A DNA stretch of 64,000 bases. It comes from Pseudomonas reidholzensis. GTDB taxonomy: Bacteria > Pseudomonadota > Gammaproteobacteria > Pseudomonadales > Pseudomonadaceae. The notes below the pieces were generated by a model that searched no databases, had not been told where the DNA came from, and saw nothing but the letters and a program-made list of their open reading frames with translations. Below, piece by piece: positions 25,783 through 34,663 of the stretch. Positions within the stretch are counted from its first letter, which is position 1, and each line of letters begins with the position of its first letter. The translations under genes and the position numbers were made by a program. The stretch covers positions 62,001 through 126,000 of the forward strand of contig NZ_UNOZ01000019.1 of assembly GCF_900536025.1 (NCBI RefSeq), given 5' to 3'.

Positions 25783-27048
25783 ATGCCGATTAACGCGAAA
25801 GTGTCTGTTCATCTACTTTGCCTGGCACCTGTGCTGGGCTTGGCCACCGGCGCCCAGGCGGCGTTCCTTGACGACAGCAAGGGCAGCCTGGACTTACGAA
25901 ACTTCTACATGAACCGTGACTTTCGCCAAGGCAACGCGACCCAGGCGAAAGCGGAGGAGTGGGGCCAGGGTTTCCAGTTGCGCTTCGAATCCGGCTTCAC
26001 GCCGGGGGCGCTGGGGTTTGGCCTGGATGCCACCGGCCTGCTCGGGCTCAAGCTTGACTCCAGCCCGGACCGGGTTGGCACCGGCTTGCTCAAGAGCGAC
26101 AAGGAGGCGCCGCGCCGTGCGCAGGATGAATACGGCGAACTCGCCGTGACGGCGAAGGTGCGGCTGGCCAAGAGCACCCTGAAGGTGGGCACGCTGCAGC
26201 CCATCTTACCGCCCTTGATGCGCAATGATTCTCGCCTGCTGCCGCAGACCTACCGCGGCGCCTGGTTGACCAGCAACGATGTGGACAACCTGACCCTCGA
26301 CGTTGCCAAGCTCGACCGGGTGAACCAGCGGGACTCTTCAGACAATGAAGAACTCACCGTCTATAACGCTGGCAAGCGCAACATCGTCCTCGGCAGAGCG
26401 ACCACCAGCGATGACTTCCTCTTCGCCGGTGGCAAGTATCAATGGTCGCCCGAGCTTTCGGGCAGCTATTACTACGGCGCGCTGGACGGGATCTACCAGC
26501 AGCACCTGGTCAACCTGGTGCACCTGTTGCCGCTGGGCCCAGGCCAGAGCTTCAAGTCGGACATCCGCTTCGCGCGCTCAGTCGACGATGGCGGCAGCAA
26601 TGTCGACAACGATGCGATTGGCGCGCTGTTCACCTACCGAACCGGTGCCCATGCGTTCAGCGCCGGCTACCAGTACCTGGCGGGTGATACCGGCTTTGCC
26701 TTCGTCAACGGTGCGGATAACGCTTTGCTCAATCAGGTGCAGATCAACGACTTCGGCAACAAGGACGAGCAGTCGTGGCAGATTCGCTATGACTACGACT
26801 TCGTTGCCTGGGGCATCCCCGGGCTGACCCTGATGACCCGCTACCTTTCGGGTGACAACGTTGACCGCGGCCCTGGCCTGGACGACGGCAAGACCTGGGA
26901 GCGCAACACGGACCTCGGCTATGTGATCCAGAGCGGGCCCCTGAAGAACCTCGCAATCAAGTGGCGCAACGCGACTACGCGAAGCAATTTTCTGGGTGAT
27001 CTGGATGAGAACCGGCTGTTCTTCACCTACACCCTGCCGCTCTGGTAA
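25783..27048 (+). CDS. OprD family outer-membrane porin
   Basis: A 421-residue outer-membrane beta-barrel for entry of small carboxylates or amino acids. It has a signal peptide (MPINAKVSVHLLCLAPVLGLATGAQA) and mature start AFLDDSKGSLDLRNFYMNRDF, the OprD/OccK signature. Further hallmarks are GVKPDS-like GALGFGLDATGLLGLKLDSS and the aromatic end FFTYTLPLW. It lies 150 bp after the SDR and probably imports the substrate of the island. Which carboxylate cannot be told. Confidence 0.94.
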   Translation: MPINAKVSVHLLCLAPVLGLATGAQAAFLDDSKGSLDLRNFYMNRDFRQGNATQAKAEEWGQGFQLRFESGFTPGALGFGLDATGLLGLKLDSSPDRVGTGLLKSDKEAPRRAQDEYGELAVTAKVRLAKSTLKVGTLQPILPPLMRNDSRLLPQTYRGAWLTSNDVDNLTLDVAKLDRVNQRDSSDNEELTVYNAGKRNIVLGRATTSDDFLFAGGKYQWSPELSGSYYYGALDGIYQQHLVNLVHLLPLGPGQSFKSDIRFARSVDDGGSNVDNDAIGALFTYRTGAHAFSAGYQYLAGDTGFAFVNGADNALLNQVQINDFGNKDEQSWQIRYDYDFVAWGIPGLTLMTRYLSGDNVDRGPGLDDGKTWERNTDLGYVIQSGPLKNLAIKWRNATTRSNFLGDLDENRLFFTYTLPLW

Positions 27049-27107
27049 GTCGCATCGACTCTAGCCGGCGTTTGGTGGCCACTGGGCACTGCGGCAGGGT
27101 GGGGGGA

Positions 27108-27144
27108 TTGGCGAAAGCGGCACAGTTATCGTCAAAATTGCCAA
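27108..27144. promoter_or_regulatory. Operator copy 2: TTGGCGA-N23-TTGCCAA
   Basis: TTGGCGA at 27108 and TTGCCAA at 27138 have the same 30-bp spacing as at 21851/21881, and GTCAAAATTGCCAATAT (27131-27147) differs from that copy at two bases. It lies about 155 bp before the ligase start, so the GlxA-type protein probably controls the ligase unit too. Confidence 0.6.
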
Positions 27145-27294
27145 TATCCCCTCCGCCCACTTGCTCGTAGAGTGGAGGGGTCGATCAAACGCCGTTATCG
27201 ATACTTGGAGTCAATGTTGACGGACGAGCGCAGGCAACAACGCTCGGCTTCGTAGCGACCCTGCGATGCCAAAACTGTGAACCAAGGTTGAGAC

Positions 27295-27302
27295 AATAAT
27301 AA
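27295..27302 (+). promoter_or_regulatory. AATAATAA motif overlapping the ligase start codon
   Basis: The AAnAAnAA element runs into the ATG at 27302, where bound Hfq/Crc would block initiation directly. The only Shine-Dalgarno-like AAGG is 14 bases upstream. Confidence 0.45.
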
Positions 27303-28987
27303 TGAATACCGACAACGCGAGTTACGCGCGGGGTGCCACTGACACCCCCTTGATCGAATCTACCGTAGGTGCGTGGTTCGACCACATTGCGGCGCAGTAC
27401 CCCGACAATGAAGCGGTGGTGTCCTGCCATCAGGGGGTGCGCTTGAGTTACCGGCAACTGCAGGGCCAGTGCGATGTGTTGGCCAGTGCCTTGCTCGCGC
27501 TTGGGCTGCAGCCGCATGACCGACTCGGCCTGTGCCTCAACAACAGTGCCGAGTGGCTGATGATCCAGATCGCTGCCGCCAAGATCGGTGTGGTGCTGGT
27601 CAATCTGAACCCGGCGTATCGCTCGGCCGAGCTTGAGTACGCCTTGCACAAATCGGGGTGTAAAGCCCTGATCAGCATGGCCCGCTTCAAGACCACCGAC
27701 TATCTGGACTTGCTCAGGGCGGTGTTGCCCGAGCTCGACCGGTCGACCCCCGGTGCGCTGCAGGCCAAGCGCCTACCCGAGCTGAAGACGGTGATCCAGG
27801 TCAGCCACGAAGACGTGCCTGGGTGCCTCAGCTTCGTCGACCTGATGGCCCGGGGCAGCACCTGCGATCCGGCGCTCAAGGCCGTGAGCGGGTCGCTTGC
27901 GGCCAACGATGTGATGAACATCCAGTTCACCAGTGGCACCACCGGTTTGCCCAAGGGCGCCGCACTGACCCATCGCGGGGTGTTGAACAATGGCTTCTTC
28001 CTGGGCAAGGCGATCACGCTGAGCGCACAGGACCGTCTGTGCATCCCGGTGCCGCTGTTCCATTGTTTCGGCATGGTGGTGGGTAACCTGGCCGCGCTTT
28101 CGCATGGCGCCACCATTGTCTACCCGAATGATTCTTTCGACCCGGTCGCGGTGCTGCAAGCTGTTCAGGAAGAACGTTGTACCGCCTTGCACGGCGTGCC
28201 GACGATGTTCATCACCGAGCTGGACGATCCGCGATTCCACGAGTTCGACCTGACCACGCTGCGTACCGGCATCATGGCCGGCACCGCCTGCCCGATCGAG
28301 GTGATGAAGCGCGTGGAGCGTGAGATGCACATGCGCGAGGTGACAATCGCCTACGGCATGACCGAAACCAGCCCGGCGAGTTATCAAAGCACGACCGATA
28401 CGCCGCTTGAAAAGCGCGTGTCGACGATCGGCAGGGTTCATCCTCATCTGGAGTCCAAGATCATCGATCCGCTGACCGCAAGCATCGTCCCGTTGGGTAC
28501 CGTGGGCGAACTGTGTATCCGTGGCTACTCGTTGATGCAAGGCTATTGGGACGAGCCGGAAAAGACCGCTGAAACGATCGATGGCGAGGGCTGGATCCAC
28601 AGTGGCGACCTGGCGACGATGGACGCCGAGGGCTATGTGAGCATCACCGGACGGATCAAGGACATGGTCATACGCGGTGGCGAAAACATCTCCCCGCGCG
28701 AAATCGAGGAGTTCCTCTACCGCCATCCGGCCATCCAGGACGCTCAAGTGATTGGCGTGCCCGATCCGGTCTATGGCGAAGAGTTGTGCGTGTGGATCAT
28801 TACCCGTGCGGGCAAAAGCCTCTGCGAAGAGGACGTCAGGCAGTTCTGCGAGGGCCAGATCGCCCGCTACAAGATCCCTCGGTACATCCGCTTTGTGACG
28901 TGCTACCCCATGACCCTCTCGGGGAAAGTACAGAAGTTCAAGATGCGCGAGATGATGAGCGAAGAGATCAACCTCATTGCGTGCTGA
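27302..28987 (+). CDS. AMP-binding acyl-CoA synthetase (medium/fatty-acyl type)
   Basis: ANL-superfamily ligase of 561 residues that activates a carboxylic acid to acyl-AMP and then acyl-CoA. P-loop motif A3 is [16 protein letters not shown] (209-224), A5 is [14 protein letters not shown]7 [12 protein letters not shown]8 [16 protein letters not shown] and A10 [12 protein letters not shown] with the catalytic lysine. The overall type is that of fatty-acyl and medium-chain CoA ligases. It starts a unit with a crotonase and an amidohydrolase. Confidence 0.92.
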   Translation: MNTDNASYARGATDTPLIESTVGAWFDHIAAQYPDNEAVVSCHQGVRLSYRQLQGQCDVLASALLALGLQPHDRLGLCLNNSAEWLMIQIAAAKIGVVLVNLNPAYRSAELEYALHKSGCKALISMARFKTTDYLDLLRAVLPELDRSTPGALQAKRLPELKTVIQVSHEDVPGCLSFVDLMARGSTCDPALKAVSGSLAANDVMNIQFTSGTTGLPKGAALTHRGVLNNGFFLGKAITLSAQDRLCIPVPLFHCFGMVVGNLAALSHGATIVYPNDSFDPVAVLQAVQEERCTALHGVPTMFITELDDPRFHEFDLTTLRTGIMAGTACPIEVMKRVEREMHMREVTIAYGMTETSPASYQSTTDTPLEKRVSTIGRVHPHLESKIIDPLTASIVPLGTVGELCIRGYSLMQGYWDEPEKTAETIDGEGWIHSGDLATMDAEGYVSITGRIKDMVIRGGENISPREIEEFLYRHPAIQDAQVIGVPDPVYGEELCVWIITRAGKSLCEEDVRQFCEGQIARYKIPRYIRFVTCYPMTLSGKVQKFKMREMMSEEINLIAC

Positions 28988-29047
28988 CCCACCTTCCAAC
29001 TGACAGTGATTGCCGCAGTGTCGGCAGGCGAGAACAGGAGTAGTCAC

Positions 29048-29818
29048 ATGGCTTGGCAAATTGACGTGATCGATGGTTGCGCCGTTGTGCGCATGAACAG
29101 CAACAAGGTCAACGTGCAGAACGCGACCTTCTTCAAGGACCTGCATGATGCGTTCGACCGACTGGAGGAAGAGTTCAGTGAACTGCCGGTCATCCTCACC
29201 GGGCAGGGCAACGTATTCTCGGCCGGTATCGACTTCAAATACAGTTTCGAGGTGTTTGGCAGCCTCGACCAGGAACGTATCCGCCAGTGGTACGCCGAGT
29301 ACCGTGCCACCAACCTGCGGATCTTCCAGTACCCACGGCCGACCGTCGCGGCGATCAATGGCCACGCCATTGCGGGCGGGCTGATTACCGCGCTGGATTG
29401 TGATTTCCGGATTGCCGCGCGCAAGCCGGCCAAGTTCGGCCTCAACGAGGTGCCGATTGGTATTCCGATGCCCGCTGCCTACGTGGAGATCATCAAGTAT
29501 GCGCTGGGCACCCAGGTGGGCGCGCTGACCACCCTCAAGGGCGAGTTGTATTCCTTGGAGGAGGCGCAAAAGCTCGGCTTCTTCCATGAGGTGGTCGAGG
29601 AGGCCGAACTGCTGTCACGGGCGATCGCCTACGCCCGCTGCATTACCCCGGATTGCAACGTTGCCTATGCGATGTCGAAAAAAGCCCTGCAGGACGCTGT
29701 CATTCAACAGATCGAACAGCGCACCACGCTGCTCGATGCCGAACTTCCAGCCGGCATGAGTGATGCAGGCAACCGCCGCGCGCAGGACCTGCGGCGTAAG
29801 GAAATCATGGGCGCCTGA
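29048..29818 (+). CDS. Enoyl-CoA hydratase/isomerase family protein
   Basis: A divergent crotonase of 256 residues. NVFSAGIDFKYSFEV and NGHAIAGGLITALDCDFRIAA form the CoA/oxyanion region, and FGLNEVPIGIPMPAAYVEI carries one glutamate at a hydratase position, while the first glutamate is replaced (GLITALDCD). AGGAG precedes the ATG. It is 60 bases after the ligase and probably acts on its product. Chemistry (hydration, isomerisation or hydrolysis) is not certain. Confidence 0.87.
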   Translation: MAWQIDVIDGCAVVRMNSNKVNVQNATFFKDLHDAFDRLEEEFSELPVILTGQGNVFSAGIDFKYSFEVFGSLDQERIRQWYAEYRATNLRIFQYPRPTVAAINGHAIAGGLITALDCDFRIAARKPAKFGLNEVPIGIPMPAAYVEIIKYALGTQVGALTTLKGELYSLEEAQKLGFFHEVVEEAELLSRAIAYARCITPDCNVAYAMSKKALQDAVIQQIEQRTTLLDAELPAGMSDAGNRRAQDLRRKEIMGA

Positions 29819-29833
29819 GGCCTCATGGCGAGT

Positions 29834-29860
29834 CCCGCGACGCAGGTGTGGCGTCGCGGG
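29834..29860. other. 10-bp perfect intercistronic hairpin
   Basis: CCCGCGACGC and GCGTCGCGGG with a seven-base loop lie between the crotonase and amidohydrolase genes. No U-run follows; it may stabilise mRNA or attenuate rather than terminate. Confidence 0.45.
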
Positions 29861-29878
29861 TGGCAGCGAGGGAAGTAG

Positions 29879-30712
29879 ATGACTGAAATTATCGATGCCT
29901 GGATGCAGATTCCTTCCAGGTCGTTTCTGCGCGACCCGCTGTTCGCGTCGCTCAGACGTTGGCCAACGGCCTGGCAAGGCCTGGCCGAGAAAGACCGCGA
30001 CCTCGAGTGTGATGAAGTGCTGCAGGGTTTCAGCGAACAGGGGGTATCCAAGGTGTTTGCCAGCGCTTGGGTCGGACCACGCGGTGAGCTGATTTCCAAT
30101 GAAAGTGTCGCACTGGCGGTACAGCGGCGACCTGAGCAGGTGTTCGGCATCGCATCGGTCGATATTCGCCAGCCGATGGCCGCGGTCAGGGTGTTGAGGC
30201 AATACGTGAAAAACCACGGTTTCAAGGGTTTGCGCATCTTGCCTTGGCTGTGGGGGCTACCGCCCGACGATCGCCGGTTCTACCCACTCTATGCGGAATG
30301 CATCGAACTGGATGTCACCCTTTGTGTGCAGGTCGGGCACGCGGGGCCCTTGATGCCCTCGGAGCCGGGCCGGCCTATTCCGTACCTGGATTATGTGGCC
30401 CATGAGTTTCCGGAATTGCGCATTGTCGCGGGGCATATCGGGTTCCCCTGGGTCTGCGAAATGATCTCGCTGATGATGAAGTACCCCAATGTCTATGTGG
30501 ATACTTCAGCCTACAAAGCCAGCCGTTATCCCGATGAACTGGTCAAGTACCTGCGTGGGGCAGGGGGCGGCAAGGTCTTGTTCGGTACCAACTATCCGAT
30601 GTTGACTGCGGCCGACTGCCTGCAGGACCTGGCCTCACTCGAGCTCGGCGACGAGGTAGCGCGGCTGTTTCTGGCAGGCAATGCGCGGCGAGCCTTCAAA
30701 CTGCCCGATTGA
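29879..30712 (+). CDS. Amidohydrolase-2 family protein with altered metal site
   Basis: A 277-residue TIM-barrel protein of the ACMSD/amidohydrolase-2 family (PF04909), whose members decarboxylate, hydrolyse or hydrate carboxylates. The N-terminal HxH metal motif is replaced by IIDAWMQIPS, and the late aspartate (usually GSDYP) reads GTNYP. Histidines remain in CVQVGHAG and VAGHIGFPW. It may be metal-free, bind metal differently, or have lost catalysis. It ends the ligase-crotonase unit. The paralogue at 30960 keeps more of the site. Confidence 0.82.
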   Translation: MTEIIDAWMQIPSRSFLRDPLFASLRRWPTAWQGLAEKDRDLECDEVLQGFSEQGVSKVFASAWVGPRGELISNESVALAVQRRPEQVFGIASVDIRQPMAAVRVLRQYVKNHGFKGLRILPWLWGLPPDDRRFYPLYAECIELDVTLCVQVGHAGPLMPSEPGRPIPYLDYVAHEFPELRIVAGHIGFPWVCEMISLMMKYPNVYVDTSAYKASRYPDELVKYLRGAGGGKVLFGTNYPMLTAADCLQDLASLELGDEVARLFLAGNARRAFKLPD

Positions 30713-30773
30713 TGGCCGGCTGACAGCTGCACGCCAGACAATCCCTTCTGACGAACGACCCTTCGTGATCAAC

Positions 30774-30805
30774 TGAAAGCGGCCTTGCAGCGCAGGCTGC
30801 TTTCA
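30774..30805. terminator. 12-bp hairpin after the first ligase unit
   Basis: TGAAAGCGGCCT pairs with AGGCTGCTTTCA (one G-U) around an eight-base loop. It is a possible terminator between the two units, but without a clear U-tract. Confidence 0.4.
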
Positions 30806-30886
30806 CGTTCATGCGCACTGCGCTGACGGGTATTTGCCCCGTCAACGTCCTCACGCTTTGCCCCAGGATTCAATCACAGGTCGATC

Positions 30887-30915
30887 TTGACAGGGCTTCG
30901 CCTGCGCCCTATAAA
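30887..30915 (+). promoter_or_regulatory. Sigma-70 promoter TTGACA-N17-TATAAA
   Basis: A near-consensus -35 (30887-30892) and -10 (30910-30915) with 17-bp spacing, 45 bases before the amidohydrolase start at 30960. The operator palindrome follows immediately. Confidence 0.75.
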
Positions 30916-30926
30916 GAACATGTTCA
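30915..30926. promoter_or_regulatory. TetR-type operator AGAACATGTTCA
   Basis: The GAACATGTTC palindrome (30916-30925) abuts the -10, where a bound repressor would block initiation. The same core recurs at 34665-34674 beside the tetR gene. Confidence 0.65.
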
Positions 30927-30935
30927 TAAATGATC

Positions 30936-30947
30936 AACAACAAAAAA
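30936..30947 (+). promoter_or_regulatory. AACAACAAAAAA leader motif
   Basis: Crc/Hfq-type AAnAAnAA sequence directly before the AAAGG ribosome site of the amidohydrolase gene. Confidence 0.5.
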
Positions 30948-30959
30948 GGCTATGATCAT

Positions 30960-31799
30960 ATGCGTCGCATCGACCTTCATTGCTACCCCAACACCCAACG
31001 TTGGATCGACTGCCAAGGCCCGTACGTAGACGCGTTGGCCAAGTACTGGCACCGCGAGTGGAAAGCCAAGACCGAGGAAGAGGTGGTGGACGAGTTCCAG
31101 AGCGCGGGCATCGAAGCCGTGCTGGTGGCGCTGGACCTGCGCGCCACGATCAACACCGTCCCGTGCGACAACGACTATGTCGCGGCAATGCGCGATCGCC
31201 ACGACTGCATCATCCAGGCCTGGGGCGCGGTCGAGCCGGCCATGGGCCAGGTCGCCATCGACGAAGCCAAGCACGCGATCCGCGACCTGAACATGCTCGG
31301 CTTCCACTTCCACCCGATCATGCAGCACTTCAGTGTCGACGATCAGCGCTACTACCCGCTGTGGGAGGAGATCAACGCGCTGAAGGTGCCGGTGATGATC
31401 GATGTCGGCATGACCGGCATGGGCGCGGGCATGCCCGGCGGCATGGGCGCCAAGACCCGCCATGCGCACCCGTCCTCGATCGACAACCTGGCGGCAGACT
31501 TCCCTGACCTGACGATCATCATGGCGCACCCGGGTTACCCCTGGATCGACGAGACCACGGTGTGCGCGCTGCACAAAGGCAACGTGTTCTGGGAGATGTC
31601 GGGCTGGGCACCCAAGTACCTGCCCGAAGCACTCAAGCGCGACATCCGCGGGCGTCTCAAGCACAAGGTGATGTTTGGCAGCGACTACCCGAGCATCCCC
31701 CACGAGCGGCTGTTCAAGGAGTGGAATGAGCTGGGCTACTCCGACGAAGTGCTCGAGCTGTTCTTCCACAAGAACGCCGAACGCGTGCTGGGGCTCTGA
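30960..31799 (+). CDS. Amidohydrolase-2 family protein
   Basis: A 279-residue TIM-barrel protein related to ACMSD and other PF04909 enzymes. The N-terminal motif is IDLHCYP, keeping the first histidine of HxH but not the second. FHFHPIMQHF, IIMAHPGYPW and FGSDYPSIPH supply further metal-site candidates, including the aspartate. The ATG at 30960 is preferred (AAAGG upstream, direct start at MRRIDLH); an in-frame ATG at 30930 lies within the leader motif. It is the first gene after the TetR-controlled promoter and is followed by a crotonase one base after its stop. Possible role: decarboxylation or C-C hydrolysis; not established. Confidence 0.87.
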   Translation: MRRIDLHCYPNTQRWIDCQGPYVDALAKYWHREWKAKTEEEVVDEFQSAGIEAVLVALDLRATINTVPCDNDYVAAMRDRHDCIIQAWGAVEPAMGQVAIDEAKHAIRDLNMLGFHFHPIMQHFSVDDQRYYPLWEEINALKVPVMIDVGMTGMGAGMPGGMGAKTRHAHPSSIDNLAADFPDLTIIMAHPGYPWIDETTVCALHKGNVFWEMSGWAPKYLPEALKRDIRGRLKHKVMFGSDYPSIPHERLFKEWNELGYSDEVLELFFHKNAERVLGL

Positions 31800-31800
31800 C

Positions 31801-32604
31801 ATGGACGGCGCGCTGCAGCCTGTGCTGACCGAGCGGCGAGGGCATGTCCTCTATATACGCATCAACCGCCCCGAGGTGCGCAATGCCCTCGACCCACTGA
31901 CCTACCACCAACTGAGCCTGGCCTGCGATGAACTCGAAGCCGACCCCGACTTGTGGCTGGGGGTGCTGACCGGGGAGGGCGAACAGGCCTTCAGCGCCGG
32001 CCGCGACCTCAAGCAACTGGCGGCGATGGCGGTAGCCCCGCAGGCGGACGTGGAGGCCGAAGCGGCGTTATGGCAACGCACCACGCGCCTCACCGACCGC
32101 TTCACCTTCTCCAAGCCGCTGATCGCCCGGCTCAACGGTTCGGCCTACGGCGGCGGGCTGGAGCTGGCCCTGGCGTGCGACATCATCGTCGCGGCCGAGC
32201 ACGCCCAGCTGAGCTTGCCCGAGCCTCGGCGCGGGCTGATCGCTACCGCGGGCGGGGTGCACCGGCTGCCGCGGCAGATCGGCCTGAAGACCGCCATGGG
32301 CTATCTGCTGACGGGGCGTGCCATGAGCGCGGAGCGCGGTTACCAACTGGGCCTGATCAACGAGGTCGTGCCGGCGCATTTGCTGGACGAGGCCGTCGAG
32401 CAGTGGGTGGCGGACATCCTCCGTTGCGCGCCGCTGGCGGTGCGTGCGACCAAGGCCTGCGCCATGCAAGGCCTCGACCTGCCGTTGGCCGAGGCGGTCA
32501 GCCAACGCTACGAGGCCGAGGAGCGCCGCAAGGTCAGCGCCGACAGCCTCGAAGGCCCGCGCGCGTTCGCCGAAAAACGACAGCCGCACTGGCGCGGCTG
32601 CTGA
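31801..32604 (+). CDS. Enoyl-CoA hydratase
   Basis: A 267-residue crotonase: INRPEVRNALDP, AFSAGRDLKQLAAM, GSAYGGGLELALACDIIVA and LPEPRRGLIATAGGVHRLPRQIG, with a glutamate at each of the two catalytic positions (GGLE and LPEP). The start lies one base after the amidohydrolase stop. It is followed by the MFS permease in the same TetR-controlled unit. Confidence 0.91.
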   Translation: MDGALQPVLTERRGHVLYIRINRPEVRNALDPLTYHQLSLACDELEADPDLWLGVLTGEGEQAFSAGRDLKQLAAMAVAPQADVEAEAALWQRTTRLTDRFTFSKPLIARLNGSAYGGGLELALACDIIVAAEHAQLSLPEPRRGLIATAGGVHRLPRQIGLKTAMGYLLTGRAMSAERGYQLGLINEVVPAHLLDEAVEQWVADILRCAPLAVRATKACAMQGLDLPLAEAVSQRYEAEERRKVSADSLEGPRAFAEKRQPHWRGC

Positions 32605-32661
32605 ATCACTGCACCGGTTTTCACCCGATACGGTACCCTCATACGGCGGTACCGCTACCTG

Positions 32662-32672
32662 AATAACAATAA
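32662..32672 (+). promoter_or_regulatory. AATAACAATAA leader motif before the MFS permease
   Basis: AAnAAnAA-type motif 17 bases before the permease ATG; likely Crc/Hfq target. Confidence 0.5.
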
Positions 32673-32688
32673 TCACAGGTAACAGGCA

Positions 32689-33993
32689 ATGAATACGTCG
32701 CGCATGTTTTATGGCTGGTGGGTCGTGATTGCGTCGATCATCGGCATGATCGTCAGCCAGGGCCCGGTACTGGTCTTTACCTTCGGCATCTTCATGAAGC
32801 CCCTGAGCGCCGAGTTCGGCTGGAGCCGCTCGCAGGTGTCGCTGGGGCTGACCATTGCGATTCTCTCGGCCGCCTTGTGCACGCCCTGGATCGGTCGCCT
32901 GATCGACCGCAAGGGCGCACGCCAGGTGGCGATTCCGGCCTTGCTGCTGTTTGGCGTCGGGGTCATGGCGCTGGGCTTTCTGCCCGGCAACCTGGTGCTG
33001 TTCTACCTGGCGTTCTGTGTGATCGGCCTGCTGTCCACCGGCGGCACGCCGACGGCGTACGCGATGGCGGTCAGTTGCTGGTTCGTGCGCCGGCGGGGCT
33101 TGGCGCTGGGCTTGAGCATGGCCGGGATCGGCGTCGGCGCGGCGTTGATGCCGATGCTCGCCCAGCATGCCGTGGCGGCGCTGGGCTGGCGCCTGGCGTA
33201 TGCGGTGATGGGCGTGGTGATCGTGCTGGGCGCCGTTGGCGTGGCCTGGCGGCTGGTCAACAAACCCGCTGACCTTGGCCTGTTCCCGGACAACCAGCCG
33301 ACCGCCGATGGCTTGCCGCACGCACCGGACAAACTCGGCCTGAGCGTCGGCGAGGCGGTGCGCAGCCGTGCGTTCTGGCTGATCGGCAGTGCGTTCTTCC
33401 TCGCGGCCCTGGCCATCAATGGCTGCTCGGTGCACTTCGTGCCGCTGCTCACCGACCGTGGCGTGCCCGCTGCCGAAGCGGCAGGGATTGCCTCGATCAT
33501 CGGCATTGCCCTGATCGTCGGCCGGGTCGGCGCGGGTTACCTGCTCGACTACCTGTTCGCGCCCTTCGTCACGGTGTTCTTCTTCATTGGCCCGGTGATC
33601 GGCATTCTCTTGCTGTACAGCGGCGCCACCGGCACCACGGCGATGTTCTGCGCCGCGCTGATTGGCCTGGGGGTCGGCGCCGAGGTCGACCTGATCGCCT
33701 ACCTGATCGCCCGCTACTTCGGCTTGCGCGCCTTCGGTGAAATCTACGGCTACCTGTTCGGCCTGTTCTGCCTGGGCACCGCCTTCGGGCCGCTGCTGAT
33801 GGGCGTGGGCCAGACCCTGCAGGGCAGCTACGACAGCGTGCTGCTGCTGTTCGCCGGGTGCATGGTGGTGGCCTGCGTGCTGATGCTCTGCGTGGGGCGT
33901 TATCCAAACCTGCAGACGCTGGGCCAGGCGTCTGCGGTCAGCCCGCCTGCAGGCCGTGCATTATCAGGCTCAGGCGCTTCATCAGCTCATTGA
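32689..33993 (+). CDS. MFS transporter, monocarboxylate/oxalate-formate antiporter type
   Basis: A 434-residue inner-membrane permease with about twelve hydrophobic helices. FGIFMKPLSAEFGWSRSQVS in the first loop and GRLIDRKGAR in the 2-3 loop are typical of the MCT/OFA branch, which carries carboxylates. The 3' end overlaps the convergent tetR gene by 56 bases. It is the likely importer for the acid activated by the ligase at 35555. Confidence 0.92.
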   Translation: MNTSRMFYGWWVVIASIIGMIVSQGPVLVFTFGIFMKPLSAEFGWSRSQVSLGLTIAILSAALCTPWIGRLIDRKGARQVAIPALLLFGVGVMALGFLPGNLVLFYLAFCVIGLLSTGGTPTAYAMAVSCWFVRRRGLALGLSMAGIGVGAALMPMLAQHAVAALGWRLAYAVMGVVIVLGAVGVAWRLVNKPADLGLFPDNQPTADGLPHAPDKLGLSVGEAVRSRAFWLIGSAFFLAALAINGCSVHFVPLLTDRGVPAAEAAGIASIIGIALIVGRVGAGYLLDYLFAPFVTVFFFIGPVIGILLLYSGATGTTAMFCAALIGLGVGAEVDLIAYLIARYFGLRAFGEIYGYLFGLFCLGTAFGPLLMGVGQTLQGSYDSVLLLFAGCMVVACVLMLCVGRYPNLQTLGQASAVSPPAGRALSGSGASSAH

Positions 33994-34567
33994 GGCCGTC
34001 TTCCGGCGCCTGTGAGTCGTCGGCCAGCCACATGCGGATCTCCGCTGCCAGCAGGTAGAACATGGTCTTGGCGATCATGCCGTCATCCTCCCGGCAGCGC
34101 ACCTCACCCTGGGCCCGGGCGTGGCCGAGCAGGGTGGCGATGGAGTCGATGGTGCGGGCCCGGGTGGCCTGGAAGCGTTCGCTCTGCATCCCCGTCGTAT
34201 AGAAGGTGATCTCGCGGGTCAGGTCGCGCGAGATCACTTTGTCTTGCCCGTAGAACTCGAAGAAATGCCGCAAGGCGTTGCGCAGGTTGTCCAGCAGCGG
34301 CGCGTCGGCGCGGCAGTCGGCGAAGGCGCGGGTGGTCAGCGCGTCGAGGTCATCGTTGAACACCAGGAACAGCAGGTCGCGCTTGTCGGTGGCGTAGAGA
34401 AACAGGGTCGACAGGCCGACATCTGCTTCCTGGGCAATCTGCCGCGTGGTGGTCGGCTCGAAGCCGTTTTCGGTGAAGAGTTTTTTCGATGCGGCACGGA
34501 TCCGCAAGAATTTGTCGAGTTTGTTGCGTTCACGCAAACCCAACGGCGCAGGCGCTTTCTCGGTCAT
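33938..34567 (-). CDS. TetR family transcriptional regulator
   Basis: A 209-residue repressor with N-terminal HTH (RIRAASKKLFTENGFEPTTTRQIAQEADVGLSTLFLYATDKRDLL) and a variable ligand domain. It is divergent from the SDR-ligase operon. The perfect palindrome TGAACATGTTCA lies in this gap and its core recurs at the 30916 promoter, so both units are probably repressed by it. The inducer may be an acyl-CoA; this is a guess. Confidence 0.93.
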   Translation of the reverse strand: MTEKAPAPLGLRERNKLDKFLRIRAASKKLFTENGFEPTTTRQIAQEADVGLSTLFLYATDKRDLLFLVFNDDLDALTTRAFADCRADAPLLDNLRNALRHFFEFYGQDKVISRDLTREITFYTTGMQSERFQATRARTIDSIATLLGHARAQGEVRCREDDGMIAKTMFYLLAAEIRMWLADDSQAPEDGLNELMKRLSLIMHGLQAG

Positions 34568-34634
34568 GTCAGGCCTTTGATTGTTCTGGTTTTGTCGAAG
34601 TTCGAAGGCTTCATGTTAAGTGATGGACCAGGCG

Positions 34635-34663
34635 TTGACAAACATTATGATCACGTCTAAAAA
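34635..34663 (+). promoter_or_regulatory. Sigma-70 promoter TTGACA-N17-TAAAAA
   Basis: Perfect -35 at 34635-34640 and a weaker -10 at 34658-34663, before the SDR gene. The geometry matches the promoter at 30887. Confidence 0.6.

Noticed and set aside
27773-29587. 604-residue minus-strand open frame across the acyl ligase and crotonase
   Set aside because: It is antisense to two well-supported enzymes with full motifs and has no ribosome site or recognisable domain.
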